Source: Actinacidiphila epipremni
GTDB lineage: Bacteria; Actinomycetota; Actinomycetes; Streptomycetales; Streptomycetaceae
NCBI RefSeq assembly: GCF_012034175.1
Contig: NZ_JAATEJ010000040.1
Coordinates: 1 to 56,298, forward strand
Direction: 5' to 3'
DNA length: 56,298 nt
The notes under the pieces are model-generated. The model did not search any database. It was not told where the DNA came from and worked only from the letters and a program-made list of their open reading frames with translations. Positions 7,082 to 15,096 of this stretch are shown here, in pieces; the first letter of the stretch is position 1; each line of letters opens with the position of its first letter. Made by a program: the position numbers and the translations under genes.

Positions 7082-8752
7082 TCAGCCGTCCAGCGGCTGC
7101 TCCGCCCAGATGGTCTTGCCCTGCGGGGTGTAGCGCGTGCCCCAGGTATCCGCGAGCTGTGCCACCAGGAACAGCCCGCGGCCTCCCTCGTCCGTGCCCG
7201 CAGCGTGCCGCAGGTGCGGCGAGGTGCTGGAGGCGTCGGCGACCTCGCACACCAGCCGGTCGCCGCGGATCAGCCGCAGCGTCAGCGGCGGCCGGCCGTA
7301 GCGGATCGCGTTGGTGAGCAGTTCGCTGACGATGAGCCGCATCGTCGCGGCCTCGTCCTCCGCGCCCCACGCCGTGAGCTGCCCCGCCGCGAGATCGCGG
7401 GCCCGCGAGACGGCCGCGGGCTCCGGCGGCAGCTCCCACGACACCACATCGGGGGCGGGCACGGGCCGCGGCCGGGCGAGCAGCAGCACCGCGTCCTCGT
7501 CGGCCGGCCGCCCTTCGCGCAGCGCGTCGGCCGCGTTGCCGGCCATCTCCTCCAGCGAGTCGGCCGGCTCCTCCAGCGCCCGCAGCAGGGCCGCCGGCGG
7601 CCCGCCGCCGTGGCCGCGGGCCGGGCCGCCGGCGTGGAAGGCCAGCACACCGCCGTCCGGGATGTCCCAGGTGACCGTCTCGAACGGCACCCCGTGCTCG
7701 CCGAACGGCCGGCCCACCGGCATGTCGAGCGCTTCCGGCCGCCGCCCCGGCCGGACCAGCACCGGCGGCGGATGGCCGGCGCTCGCGGCCTGGCAGCGCC
7801 CGCTGACCGGGTCGTAGAAGGCCACCAGGCACGTCGTGGTGACGCCGTTCGTCTCCCCGGCGGCCTTGTTCGTGGCGACGAGCCGCCGCACCACATGGTC
7901 CAGATGGGTGAGCAGCTCGCCGGGCGCCAGGTCCATGCTCAGCAGCGCCCGGATCGCCGAGCGCGCCCGCCCGGCCCGCGCGACCGCCTGCATGCCGCGC
8001 CCGGTGGCGTCGCCGGCGATCAGCGCGACCCGCGCGCTGGACAGCGCGATCACGTCGCACCAGCTGCCGCCGGCGCCCCGGTCCAGCCGCCCGGGCAGAT
8101 AGCGCCGGGCGTGCTCGACGGACGGGTGCGCGGGCACGACATCGCGCAGCAGCGCGTGCCGCAGTGCCTCCAGCGAGCGCGTCTCGTGCGTGGCGCGCCG
8201 CGCGTTGTCCAGGCACGCACCGCCGTACCGGCCCAGGCCCGCGGCCACGTCCAGGTCGTCGCGGTGGAAGCGGGCGTACTCGCGCCCGCGGTAGAGGTGC
8301 AGCAGGCCGAGGACAGCGCCGTGCGCGGCCAGCGGCACGACGACCACGCCGTGCGCCGCGACCGCGCGCGCCTCCGCCGGCAGCCAGGCCGCGCCCTCGG
8401 CGGCCTCGGCCACCAGCTGCGGGCCGCCACCGTCCAGGCACCGCTCGTACGGGCTGCCGGGGTGGTAGCCGACCTCGGCCCCCACCGCGGCGCCGCCGCG
8501 CGGCTGCCCCGACGGGCACACCGCGGCGCGCCGCAGCGTCACGGCCCAGCCGTCGACCGGCCCCGGCGGCGGCTCCTCGCCGTCCGTGACGCCGTCGAAA
8601 AGATCCACCACGGCCAGCTCCGCGAGAGCCGGCACGGCGGCGCGGACCAGCTCGTCCGCGGTACGCGCCACGTCCAGCGTGCTCCCGACCGCGGCGACGG
8701 CCGCCCGCAGCGCGTCGTCCCCCGCCGCGTGCCGCCTCGTCAGCCTGGTCAC
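7082..8752 (-). CDS. GAF-SpoIIE phosphatase with ATPase (anti-sigma-type) domain
   Basis: A 556-residue signalling protein. In order it has a GAF sensor (about residues 20-175), a PP2C/SpoIIE phosphatase (about 185-405, with GGSWCDV and GDATGRG metal-binding segments) and an RsbW-like ATPase (about 425-550, with SELLTNAIRYG). Such proteins dephosphorylate STAS anti-sigma antagonists, and the ATPase domain can act as a kinase or anti-sigma module. The GTG at 8752 is chosen because a G-rich ribosome site precedes it and because longer reading enters the dhaK promoter region. It is divergent from dhaK and has no adjacent STAS gene, so its partner is elsewhere; a second SpoIIE protein with an STAS partner lies at 29.5-34.1 kb. 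Confidence 0.9.
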   Translation of the reverse strand: MTRLTRRHAAGDDALRAAVAAVGSTLDVARTADELVRAAVPALAELAVVDLFDGVTDGEEPPPGPVDGWAVTLRRAAVCPSGQPRGGAAVGAEVGYHPGSPYERCLDGGGPQLVAEAAEGAAWLPAEARAVAAHGVVVVPLAAHGAVLGLLHLYRGREYARFHRDDLDVAAGLGRYGGACLDNARRATHETRSLEALRHALLRDVVPAHPSVEHARRYLPGRLDRGAGGSWCDVIALSSARVALIAGDATGRGMQAVARAGRARSAIRALLSMDLAPGELLTHLDHVVRRLVATNKAAGETNGVTTTCLVAFYDPVSGRCQAASAGHPPPVLVRPGRRPEALDMPVGRPFGEHGVPFETVTWDIPDGGVLAFHAGGPARGHGGGPPAALLRALEEPADSLEEMAGNAADALREGRPADEDAVLLLARPRPVPAPDVVSWELPPEPAAVSRARDLAAGQLTAWGAEDEAATMRLIVSELLTNAIRYGRPPLTLRLIRGDRLVCEVADASSTSPHLRHAAGTDEGGRGLFLVAQLADTWGTRYTPQGKTIWAEQPLDG

Positions 8753-8903
8753 GCCCCCAGTGTCGGCCGCCCCCCGCGCCCCCGCCACCCGGTGCCGGGC
8801 CGGCGACCCCCGGCGTCGGCCGGCCCGGCACCGGCCCCGACCGGCATCGGTTGCCGGACGGCGGCGCAGACCTGACGATGATGAGGGGACAGGAGGTCGC
8901 GCC

Positions 8904-9923
8904 ATGAGCCTGTACTTCGCCAACGCCCTCCCCGACCTGGTGGACGACGCGCTGGCCGGCTTCGCACTCGCCCACGCGGACACCGTCCGCTGGGACGAGC
9001 GGGACGGCTATCTGCGTGCGCTGCATCCGGCGCCCACCCGGCGGGTCGGCCTGGTCTCCGGGGGCGGTTCCGGACATGAACCGCTGCATCTCGGCTACGT
9101 CGGCACCGGCATGCTGGACGCCGCGTGCCCCGGCCGGGTCTTCGCCTCGCCGCACAACCGCCAGGTGCTCGCCGCGGCCCGCTCGGTCGCCCGCGAGGAC
9201 GGTGTGCTGCTGCTGGTGAAGAACTACACCGGCGACCGCATCAACTTCGGCATCGCCGCCGAACGGCTCGCCCACGAGGGCATCGCCTGCGGCCGGGTGC
9301 TGATCGACGACGACGTCGCCTCGCAGTCCGCGGAGTCGGCCACCGGCCGCCGCGGCACCGGCGCCGCGGTGCTGGTCGAGAAGATCCTCGGCGCCGCGGC
9401 CGACGACGGCCGCGGCCTGGCCGAACTGGAGGACCTCGGCGCCGCGCTGGTGGCGCGCAGCCGCAGCCTCGCCGTGGCCTCCGCCTCGCACACCTCCCCG
9501 GTCACCGGGGAGCCCGCCTTCACCCTGCCGCCCGGCACGCTGGAGTACGGCGTCGGCATCCACGGCGAACGCGCCGCCCGCACCCTGAGCACCCGCTCGC
9601 TGCGCGACCTGGCCGAGGAGATGGTCGCCTCGCTCGCCGAGGCACTGGACCTGTCAGGGGACTCCCGGCTCATCGTGCTCGTCAACGGCCTGGGCGGAGT
9701 CACCCGCCTTGAGCTGTACGCGGTGCTGCGCGAGGTCGCGCTGCTGCTGGACAAGCGCGGTGCCACCACCGTCCGCACCCTCGTCGGCGACTTCGTCACC
9801 GCGCTGGACATGCGCGGCTTCTCCGTCACACTCCTCGACGCCGACGACGAGGTGCTGCGACTGTACGACGCCCCCGCCGCCGCTCCCGCCTGGCCCGCCC
9901 GCCCGGGGCGGACCACCCGCTAG
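8904..9923 (+). CDS. dhaK: Dihydroxyacetone kinase subunit DhaK
   Basis: A 339-residue substrate-binding subunit of dihydroxyacetone kinase. The N-terminal motif SGGGSGHEP is intact, and the histidine that binds dihydroxyacetone covalently as a hemiaminal is visible as His220 in YGVGIHGER. It works with DhaL, which carries ADP, to make dihydroxyacetone phosphate in the cytoplasm. The ATG at 8904 follows AGGAGG at 8891-8896 with a 7-base spacer. dhaL follows 38 bases downstream. No dhaM phosphotransferase gene, which normally recharges DhaL from the PTS, is seen in the window. Confidence 0.95.
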   Translation: MSLYFANALPDLVDDALAGFALAHADTVRWDERDGYLRALHPAPTRRVGLVSGGGSGHEPLHLGYVGTGMLDAACPGRVFASPHNRQVLAAARSVAREDGVLLLVKNYTGDRINFGIAAERLAHEGIACGRVLIDDDVASQSAESATGRRGTGAAVLVEKILGAAADDGRGLAELEDLGAALVARSRSLAVASASHTSPVTGEPAFTLPPGTLEYGVGIHGERAARTLSTRSLRDLAEEMVASLAEALDLSGDSRLIVLVNGLGGVTRLELYAVLREVALLLDKRGATTVRTLVGDFVTALDMRGFSVTLLDADDEVLRLYDAPAAAPAWPARPGRTTR

Positions 9924-9961
9924 CGGGAGCAGCGGTGCCGCCGACAACGGGAGGACGCACC

Positions 9962-10729
9962 ATGAGCGACACAACCACCCGACCGGAGCAGACCGGGCCA
10001 CTGGCCTTCGCCGACTTCACCCACCGCTGGGTGCACGGCTTCGCCGCGACGGCGACGGCGACGGAGACCGAACTGACCGCGCTGGACCAGCAGGTGGGCG
10101 ACGGCGACTTCGGCATGAACCTCGTCGCGGGCCTCCAGGCGACCCTCCGGCTGCTGTCGCCGCCCACCGGCGACGCCGCATTGCCGACCGGCCGCGCGGT
10201 CACCCCCGCAGGCCCCGCCGCGGGCACCCCGCCCCCCGGGCGGGCCGCCCCCGACGCGTCACCGGCGGCGCCGCTGGCCGCCGCGGCCACCGCCTTCCTC
10301 GACGAGGTCGGCGGCACCAGCGGCCCGCTGTTCGGCCTGCTCTTCCAGGAACTGGCCGACGCGGTGCGCGAGGGCGGTGCAGGCTCGCCCACCGCCGCCC
10401 TCGCGGCCGGCGTGCGCGGCGGGCTCGCGGCGATCCAGCGGGTCGGCGACGCCGAGGTCGGCGACAAGACGCTGGTGGACGCGCTCGACCCGGCCGCCCG
10501 GGCACTGGCCGCGGCCACCACCGACGACCCGGCCCAGGCGCTGGGCGAGGCCGCGGGAGCGGCCTGGCGCGGTGTGCACGACACCACGCGCAGCACCGCC
10601 CGCCGCGGCCGGGCGAGCTATCTCGGCGACCGGGCCGCCGGCGTCCCCGACCCGGGAGCGGTCGGGATCGCGCTGCTGTTCACCGCCGCCGGCGGCCCCG
10701 TCACCTCGCTCGCGCCGCTGCTGCACTGA
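9962..10729 (+). CDS. dhaL: Dihydroxyacetone kinase subunit DhaL
   Basis: A 255-residue helical-barrel subunit that holds ADP and two magnesium ions and passes phosphate to dihydroxyacetone in DhaK. The metal-binding aspartates appear as Asp42, Asp47 and Asp49 in LDQQVGDGDFG, matching the D(x4)DxD pattern of E. coli DhaL. An Ala/Pro/Gly-rich insert at about residues 80-105 makes the protein longer than usual (about 210). The ATG at 9962 follows GGGAGGA with good spacing. It is in an operon with dhaK and converges on the HAD gene with a 20-base gap. If no dhaM exists in the genome, phosphate would have to come from ATP or a distant PTS protein. Confidence 0.93.
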   Translation: MSDTTTRPEQTGPLAFADFTHRWVHGFAATATATETELTALDQQVGDGDFGMNLVAGLQATLRLLSPPTGDAALPTGRAVTPAGPAAGTPPPGRAAPDASPAAPLAAAATAFLDEVGGTSGPLFGLLFQELADAVREGGAGSPTAALAAGVRGGLAAIQRVGDAEVGDKTLVDALDPAARALAAATTDDPAQALGEAAGAAWRGVHDTTRSTARRGRASYLGDRAAGVPDPGAVGIALLFTAAGGPVTSLAPLLH

Positions 10730-10749
10730 GCGGCGGGTACGCCCCGGCC

Positions 10750-11559
10750 TCAGCGGCCGAGCGCCTGCGCCACCCGGCGCCCGGCCCACTCGAAGACGTC
10801 CGGGTCGTCGAGCCGGCGCACCCACAGGTCGACGTCCGAGGCGGCCTCCTCGCCGGGCCACGGCCCGACGCCGATGACCCGCAGCCCCGCCCGCAGCGCC
10901 GCCTGCACGCCGCACGCCGAGTCCTCCACGGCCAGCGCCCGCTCGGGACGGGCGCCGCACAGCCGCACCGCGGTGAGGTAGACGTCCGGCGCGGGCTTGG
11001 GCCGTACCGCGGAGTCGGGCACGACCACATGGTCGAAGTACGACAGCAGGCCCGCCGTGGACAGGCAGGTCTCGACCACGTCGGCCGGGCAGTTGCTGGC
11101 GACCGCCAGCGGCGCGAACTTCGCCGCGTTGGCCACGAGCTCTGCGGCTCCCGGCATGGTCGTGGGCTCGGCCGCGACCAGCGTGCGGAAGTGGTCGAGC
11201 AGCGCCTGCGTGAGCTTGCCGGTCAGCTCGGGGCGGCCGGCCTCGTCGGCCATGAGCTGGCCGCACTCGGTGTAGTGCACTCCCTTGGCGCGCTCGGCGA
11301 AGCCGGGCGCGGCCTGCAGGCCGTACTCGCGCAGCGTCAGCTCGCGCGCGTCCTGCCAGTGCCGCTCGGTGTCCATGAGCGTGCCGTCGCAGTCGAAGAC
11401 GACCGCGTCGGGGGTCCAGGACAGCAGCCGCGCCCGCTTGATGCGCGCTGCCGCCGGGCGCTGCGCGCCGACCGGGGCGGTGCCCGGGGCGCCCGGCGCC
11501 CCCGGGGGGAGCGAGGGGTCCGTCGGTGACGGGGAAACGGAAAGGGGGATGTGGTTCAT
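10750..11559 (-). CDS. HAD-superfamily phosphatase (beta-phosphoglucomutase-like)
   Basis: A 269-residue HAD subfamily IA hydrolase. Motif I is VVFDCDGTLMD with Asp56 and Asp58, motif II is the serine of VASNC, motif III the lysine of RPKPAPD, and motif IV VEDSACG. It would hydrolyse a small phosphoester or isomerise a sugar phosphate. The first 45 residues are Pro/Ala-rich. The ATG at 11559 is chosen because longer reading enters AT-rich promoter DNA; the ribosome site is weak. It lies downstream of the AfsA-like gene on the same strand. In the methylenomycin system the HAD protein MmfP is encoded with the AfsA homologue MmfL and acts in furan-signal synthesis, so a dephosphorylating role in signal synthesis is an inference worth testing. 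Confidence 0.88.
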   Translation of the reverse strand: MNHIPLSVSPSPTDPSLPPGAPGAPGTAPVGAQRPAAARIKRARLLSWTPDAVVFDCDGTLMDTERHWQDARELTLREYGLQAAPGFAERAKGVHYTECGQLMADEAGRPELTGKLTQALLDHFRTLVAAEPTTMPGAAELVANAAKFAPLAVASNCPADVVETCLSTAGLLSYFDHVVVPDSAVRPKPAPDVYLTAVRLCGARPERALAVEDSACGVQAALRAGLRVIGVGPWPGEEAASDVDLWVRRLDDPDVFEWAGRRVAQALGR

Positions 11560-11720
11560 TGGCGAGATTCCGTTCAGGAATGCCCGAGCACACGTAGGAA
11601 ACGCCCGTCTGCTCCGGCGGCGAAAGCGGCCCGGCACACCGTCGCGAAACCGCGACACGCGCGAGAAAGCGCACGGTGGCAGGCCCCTGGCGGTCACCCG
11701 CGCCACCGGGAACCACCAGG

Positions 11721-11740
11721 AACATAACGATCGTTACGTT
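11721..11740. promoter_or_regulatory. 20-bp palindrome, probable TetR-type operator
   Basis: A 20-bp palindrome with a single mismatched pair, centred at 11730/11731; the inner 12 bases TAACGATCGTTA (11725-11736) are perfect. It is strikingly AT-rich for this genome and lies between the AfsA-like gene and the HAD gene, 160 bases before the HAD start. Its core AACG-N2-CGTT recurs at 12720-12729. The adjacent TetR receptor is the natural candidate to bind it. Confidence 0.6.
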
Positions 11741-11769
11741 ATTGACGACGACGAACGGTAGTCAAGTAA

Positions 11770-12708
11770 TTACGGCGTGTCGCGCAGAAGTCGCGCGAAA
11801 CCCAGTGCCCCGTAGGCCGTCACCGCGCCGCCCTGGCGGATACGGAAAAGGCAGGTCCGGTGGTGTGCGACCGCCTCCACGCGGGCGGGCGGGTCGTACT
11901 CGGTGAAGCGGGAGGCCGCCATCACCCCGCTGACCGGTCGCAGCAGCCGCCCGCCGCTCGCCTCGGCCGCGCCCTGGCGGGCCGCCTCCAGCAGCACCAT
12001 GCCGGGCATGTGGTCGCTGGCGTGGTCGAAGTAGAACGGATGCCCGAAGTCGGCGGGCTCCACCGCGAGCGCCCCCGCCCGCCGCGCCACCACCACGTCG
12101 CCCGGGCGCGCCACGCCGACCGCCGCCGGGTCGGGCCGCCCGTCCGGCGCGGACGCCGGCAGCCGGGCCTCAAGCCGCCGGCCGCGCACGGCCGCGTACC
12201 GCTCCGGCGGCAGGAAGCGCGCACCGCCTCCGGCCTGCGCGAACAGCCGTCCGCCGGCCCGGAAGGAGACCGCGAGGCGCAGCGCCGTCAGCCGGCCGTC
12301 GGAGCGGCGCCGCGGGTCGGCGATGCTGACCGCGCAGGTGACCTCGGTGCAGCCGGCCACCGGGTGCGGCTCGTGGTCGGGGTCGAGGACGAAGTACAGG
12401 TCGTCGATGAGCATCCGGGTCGTCGGCGGCATCCCGAACCACCGCAGCGGCAGGTAGATCCCCAGCTGCCGCAGCGTCTCGACCACCAGCAGCGGGCTGT
12501 GCCGGCCGCTGCCGTCGGCGGAGAACGTCGGATGCGAGCGGGGCCAGCACGCCGCCGCGTGGAAGCCGCCGGCCGGATCCCCCCTGACGTCGGTCAGCAG
12601 CACCTCGGCCACTGATGTGCGATGCACCATCTCCCGCGGAACGGTCCGCGACCAACTCAGATCGCGGGCGCGATCCGGGGCGGGTGGAGCGCTGACCAAG
12701 TTTTTCAT
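11770..12708 (-). CDS. AfsA-like gamma-butyrolactone signal synthase
   Basis: A 312-residue AfsA-family protein with two hot-dog repeats at about residues 30-160 and 195-300. Conserved stretches are VHRTSVAEVLLTD near the start and DHASDHMPGMVLLEAARQ in the second repeat. AfsA condenses a beta-ketoacyl-ACP with dihydroxyacetone phosphate, the first step to A-factor-type gamma-butyrolactones and related butenolides or furans. The dihydroxyacetone kinase genes next door could in principle feed that substrate, though this may be coincidence. It is divergent from a TetR receptor-like gene, the classic arrangement. No BprA-type reductase is seen nearby. The ATG at 12708 is the only sensible start. 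The family call is strong; the product is unknown. Confidence 0.92.
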   Translation of the reverse strand: MKNLVSAPPAPDRARDLSWSRTVPREMVHRTSVAEVLLTDVRGDPAGGFHAAACWPRSHPTFSADGSGRHSPLLVVETLRQLGIYLPLRWFGMPPTTRMLIDDLYFVLDPDHEPHPVAGCTEVTCAVSIADPRRRSDGRLTALRLAVSFRAGGRLFAQAGGGARFLPPERYAAVRGRRLEARLPASAPDGRPDPAAVGVARPGDVVVARRAGALAVEPADFGHPFYFDHASDHMPGMVLLEAARQGAAEASGGRLLRPVSGVMAASRFTEYDPPARVEAVAHHRTCLFRIRQGGAVTAYGALGFARLLRDTP

Positions 12709-12719
12709 ATAACAAGAGA

Positions 12720-12729
12720 AACGTGCGTT
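12720..12729. promoter_or_regulatory. AACG-N2-CGTT element in front of the AfsA-like gene
   Basis: AACGTGCGTT lies 12 bases upstream of the AfsA-like start codon and repeats the core of the palindrome at 11721-11740. It sits between the AfsA-like gene and the TetR gene, where a receptor would control both. The flanks are not palindromic, so this may be a weaker site. Confidence 0.42.
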
Positions 12730-12853
12730 CGGGAAATTCGCACCCGGATTGCTTCGTGGATGTAACGGCGGGAAGTCGCGCAGGCGCTAGATTGCATCCC
12801 GTTGGCGACCGGGCCGCGCACAGATGGCGGCAAGTGGAAATTGCGGAGTGGAT

Positions 12854-13561
12854 GTGCAGGAACGCGCCGAGACGACACGCAGGTATCTGGTCGAGGCCGC
12901 GGCGCAGCTGTTCGAGGAACGCGGGTACGCGGGCACCAGCATCAGCGACATCAGTGCCCGCTCCGGCCGCACCAGCGGCGCGATCTACTTCCACTTCAGC
13001 AACAAGGAGAAGCTCGCGCTCGCGGTCGTCGGTGCGACGCTGGCCACCTGGCCGGCACTGATCGCCCAGGTCCGGACCGCGGCGGCGCCGGCCGTCGACA
13101 AGCTGGTGTCGCTGAGCTTCGCCGTCGCCCGCGCCTTCCGCGACGACGTCGTGGTACGCGCCGGGTCCCGGCTGTGGATGGAGCGCAAGGCCATCGACGC
13201 GCCCGTGCCCGGGCCGTTCCAGGCGTGGATCGACACGGTCACCGAACTGCTGCGCGAGGCACGGGCCGCGGGGGAGCTGGCGCCGGGCGTGGCGCCCGAC
13301 ACCGCCGCGCTCACCGTCGTCTACGCGTTCTTCGGCCTGCACACCGTCTCCGACGCCCTCGACGGCCGGGCGCGCATCGAGGAGCGGCTGCGCGGCATGT
13401 GGGAGGTGCTGCTGCCGGCCCTCCAGACCGACCCCGACACCCCCGCCCTCCTCGACCGCGCCCACGCCGCCGCCCCGTCGGCGGACCCGGCCCCCTCGGC
13501 GGACCCGGACCCGGACCCGGACCCCGACCAGGACCCGGATGCCGCGCCGGCCCTGGCGTAG
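12854..13561 (+). CDS. TetR-family gamma-butyrolactone receptor-like regulator
   Basis: A TetR-family repressor resembling ArpA/ScbR receptors. The helix-turn-helix spans about residues 25-50 and ends in SGAIYFHFSNKEKLA, typical of the receptor group, and RLWMERK carries the tryptophan position common in the ligand pocket. On binding a butyrolactone such proteins leave DNA. The GTG at 12854 is chosen (235 residues) because GGAG at 12845-12848 is 5 bases upstream and the N-terminus then matches ArpA; an ATG at 12824 would add ten residues but has no ribosome site. The C-terminus is an unusual Asp-Pro repeat encoded by 6-bp DNA repeats. It is divergent from the AfsA-like gene. Confidence 0.9.
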   Translation: MQERAETTRRYLVEAAAQLFEERGYAGTSISDISARSGRTSGAIYFHFSNKEKLALAVVGATLATWPALIAQVRTAAAPAVDKLVSLSFAVARAFRDDVVVRAGSRLWMERKAIDAPVPGPFQAWIDTVTELLREARAAGELAPGVAPDTAALTVVYAFFGLHTVSDALDGRARIEERLRGMWEVLLPALQTDPDTPALLDRAHAAAPSADPAPSADPDPDPDPDQDPDAAPALA

Positions 13562-13563
13562 CG

Positions 13564-15093
13564 TCAGCGGCCGTACAGCGCGCCTGCGTTGTCCCGCGGC
13601 GCCGGGCGGTGCCGCGCGGCCGGGCCCGCCGCGAAGCCGGCCAGGACGTTCTCGGTGGCGCGGGTGACGAAGGCGCCGGTGCGGGCGTCCATGCCGTGGT
13701 CCGCGCCGTCCGCGTCGGTGCCCGCCATCAGGGCCTCCACCCAGCGCATGGTCCCGGTGGCGAAGACCCCCGCCCCGCCCGGCGCGGTGTAGTACGCCGA
13801 ATCGGCGTAGCTGCGGCGCCCCTTGCACGTCAGCGGCGAGTGCGCGAGCACCTCGATCGGCGACGGCGTCGGCGCGTCCGGCGTGACCCGGTCGTACTCC
13901 ACGCCCACCAGGTGCGGGAAGCTCTCCCCGCGCCGCACGCCGGTGCCCGCGAAGACCCAGTGCCCCGGGCTCTCCACCACGTAGGGCGCGTCGGCGGGAT
14001 AGCCCTCGTACAGCACACCGGTCAGCGACGACTCCGGGTCGGCGCCCGGCCCCGAGCGGAAGTCGGTGGTCGCCATGCCGGGGTGCCGGGCCAGGTACGG
14101 ATCGGCGTGGAAGGCGTTCTTGTAGCACACCACCGTGCGCGGCGCCCCGTCCGCGCCCGGCTCCAGCCGCACCCGCCGGTAGCAGGTGTTCGCGCCCAGG
14201 AAGACCAGGTTGGTGCCCGCGTCCCGGGCCGCGGTGACATGCCCGCGCTGCTCCGGCGTCCAGTACTCGTCGTGCCCGAGCGCCACCGCCGTCGTCGCCC
14301 CGCGCAGCACGGCCGGGTCGCGGTGCACGTCCAGGCCGGTGGTGTACGCCAGCGGGATCCCCAGCCGCTCCGCCAGCACCACCGCGGCCCGCTCGTAGAC
14401 CAGGAACTTCTCCGCCCCGCTGCCGGCGTACGGCCGGTCGAAGGACACCGCGAGCGAGCGGTGCTCGTAGGTGTGGTCGCGCCCGCGGTAGAGGCTGTAG
14501 CCGCCCCAGTCGTTGTACGCCTGCCAGGTCGCGGCGGCGTGCATCAGCAGCGTGCGGCCCGCCGCGCCCGCCGAGCGCACCACCAGCGGGACGTACCGCT
14601 GGTGGCCGGAGTCCGCCTCCAGCCGCAGCAGGTACGCCCCTTCGGGCCAGCCGTGCGCGGCGACCTCCAGGCTCGGCTCCCAGCCGGCCCCCACCGTCCG
14701 CCGCGGCACGGCCAGCGCCGGCCGCGCCTGCCGCCGCCCGGCCACCGTGCCGGACGACCACACGAGCGCCGCCTGCCGGCCGGCGTACCAGCCGACCCGG
14801 AAGGCCGAGACGCGGAACGCCCGGGCGGTGGTGGACACATGCAGCCGGAAGCTCTCGCCGGGCCGCACGCTGACCTTGTCCGCGTACCCCTGGACGGCCT
14901 CGTCCGGCCCGGTGGAGGCCAGCTCCCAGGCCGCCGTGCCCGGCCCCGTGCCGGGCGGCCGGCGCCGCGCGGGCGACCCGCCGCCGCAGCCCGCCGCCAC
15001 CGCGCCGGACGCCGCCGCGACCACCGCCCGCCGGGTCAACCCGCGCCGGCCCCCGCCCGCGCGGGCGGCCCCGGCGCCCGTCGCCCCGGCCAC
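13564..15093 (-). CDS. Exported N,N-dimethylformamidase beta-subunit-like protein
   Basis: A 509-residue protein resembling the large subunit C-terminal domain of N,N-dimethylformamidase (blocks YNDWGGYSLY, ALGHDEYW and NLVFLGANTCYRR). The N-terminus has RRGLTRRAVVAAA followed by VAAGC, a twin-arginine-like signal and a lipobox-like cysteine, so it is probably an exported lipoprotein. The family includes amidases and many proteins of unknown activity, so a substrate should not be assumed. The GTG at 15093 is 3 bases from the hypE stop at 15097, so it looks like the last cistron of the hydrogenase operon. It converges on the TetR gene with a 2-base gap. Why an exported amidase-like protein should follow hypE is unexplained. 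Confidence 0.82.
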   Translation of the reverse strand: MAGATGAGAARAGGGRRGLTRRAVVAAASGAVAAGCGGGSPARRRPPGTGPGTAAWELASTGPDEAVQGYADKVSVRPGESFRLHVSTTARAFRVSAFRVGWYAGRQAALVWSSGTVAGRRQARPALAVPRRTVGAGWEPSLEVAAHGWPEGAYLLRLEADSGHQRYVPLVVRSAGAAGRTLLMHAAATWQAYNDWGGYSLYRGRDHTYEHRSLAVSFDRPYAGSGAEKFLVYERAAVVLAERLGIPLAYTTGLDVHRDPAVLRGATTAVALGHDEYWTPEQRGHVTAARDAGTNLVFLGANTCYRRVRLEPGADGAPRTVVCYKNAFHADPYLARHPGMATTDFRSGPGADPESSLTGVLYEGYPADAPYVVESPGHWVFAGTGVRRGESFPHLVGVEYDRVTPDAPTPSPIEVLAHSPLTCKGRRSYADSAYYTAPGGAGVFATGTMRWVEALMAGTDADGADHGMDARTGAFVTRATENVLAGFAAGPAARHRPAPRDNAGALYGR

Positions 15094-15096
15094 GGC

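Noticed and set aside
6546..9563. A 1005-codon minus-strand open frame
   Set aside because: It runs antisense to dhaK and in the wrong frame of the SpoIIE gene; no family resemblance.
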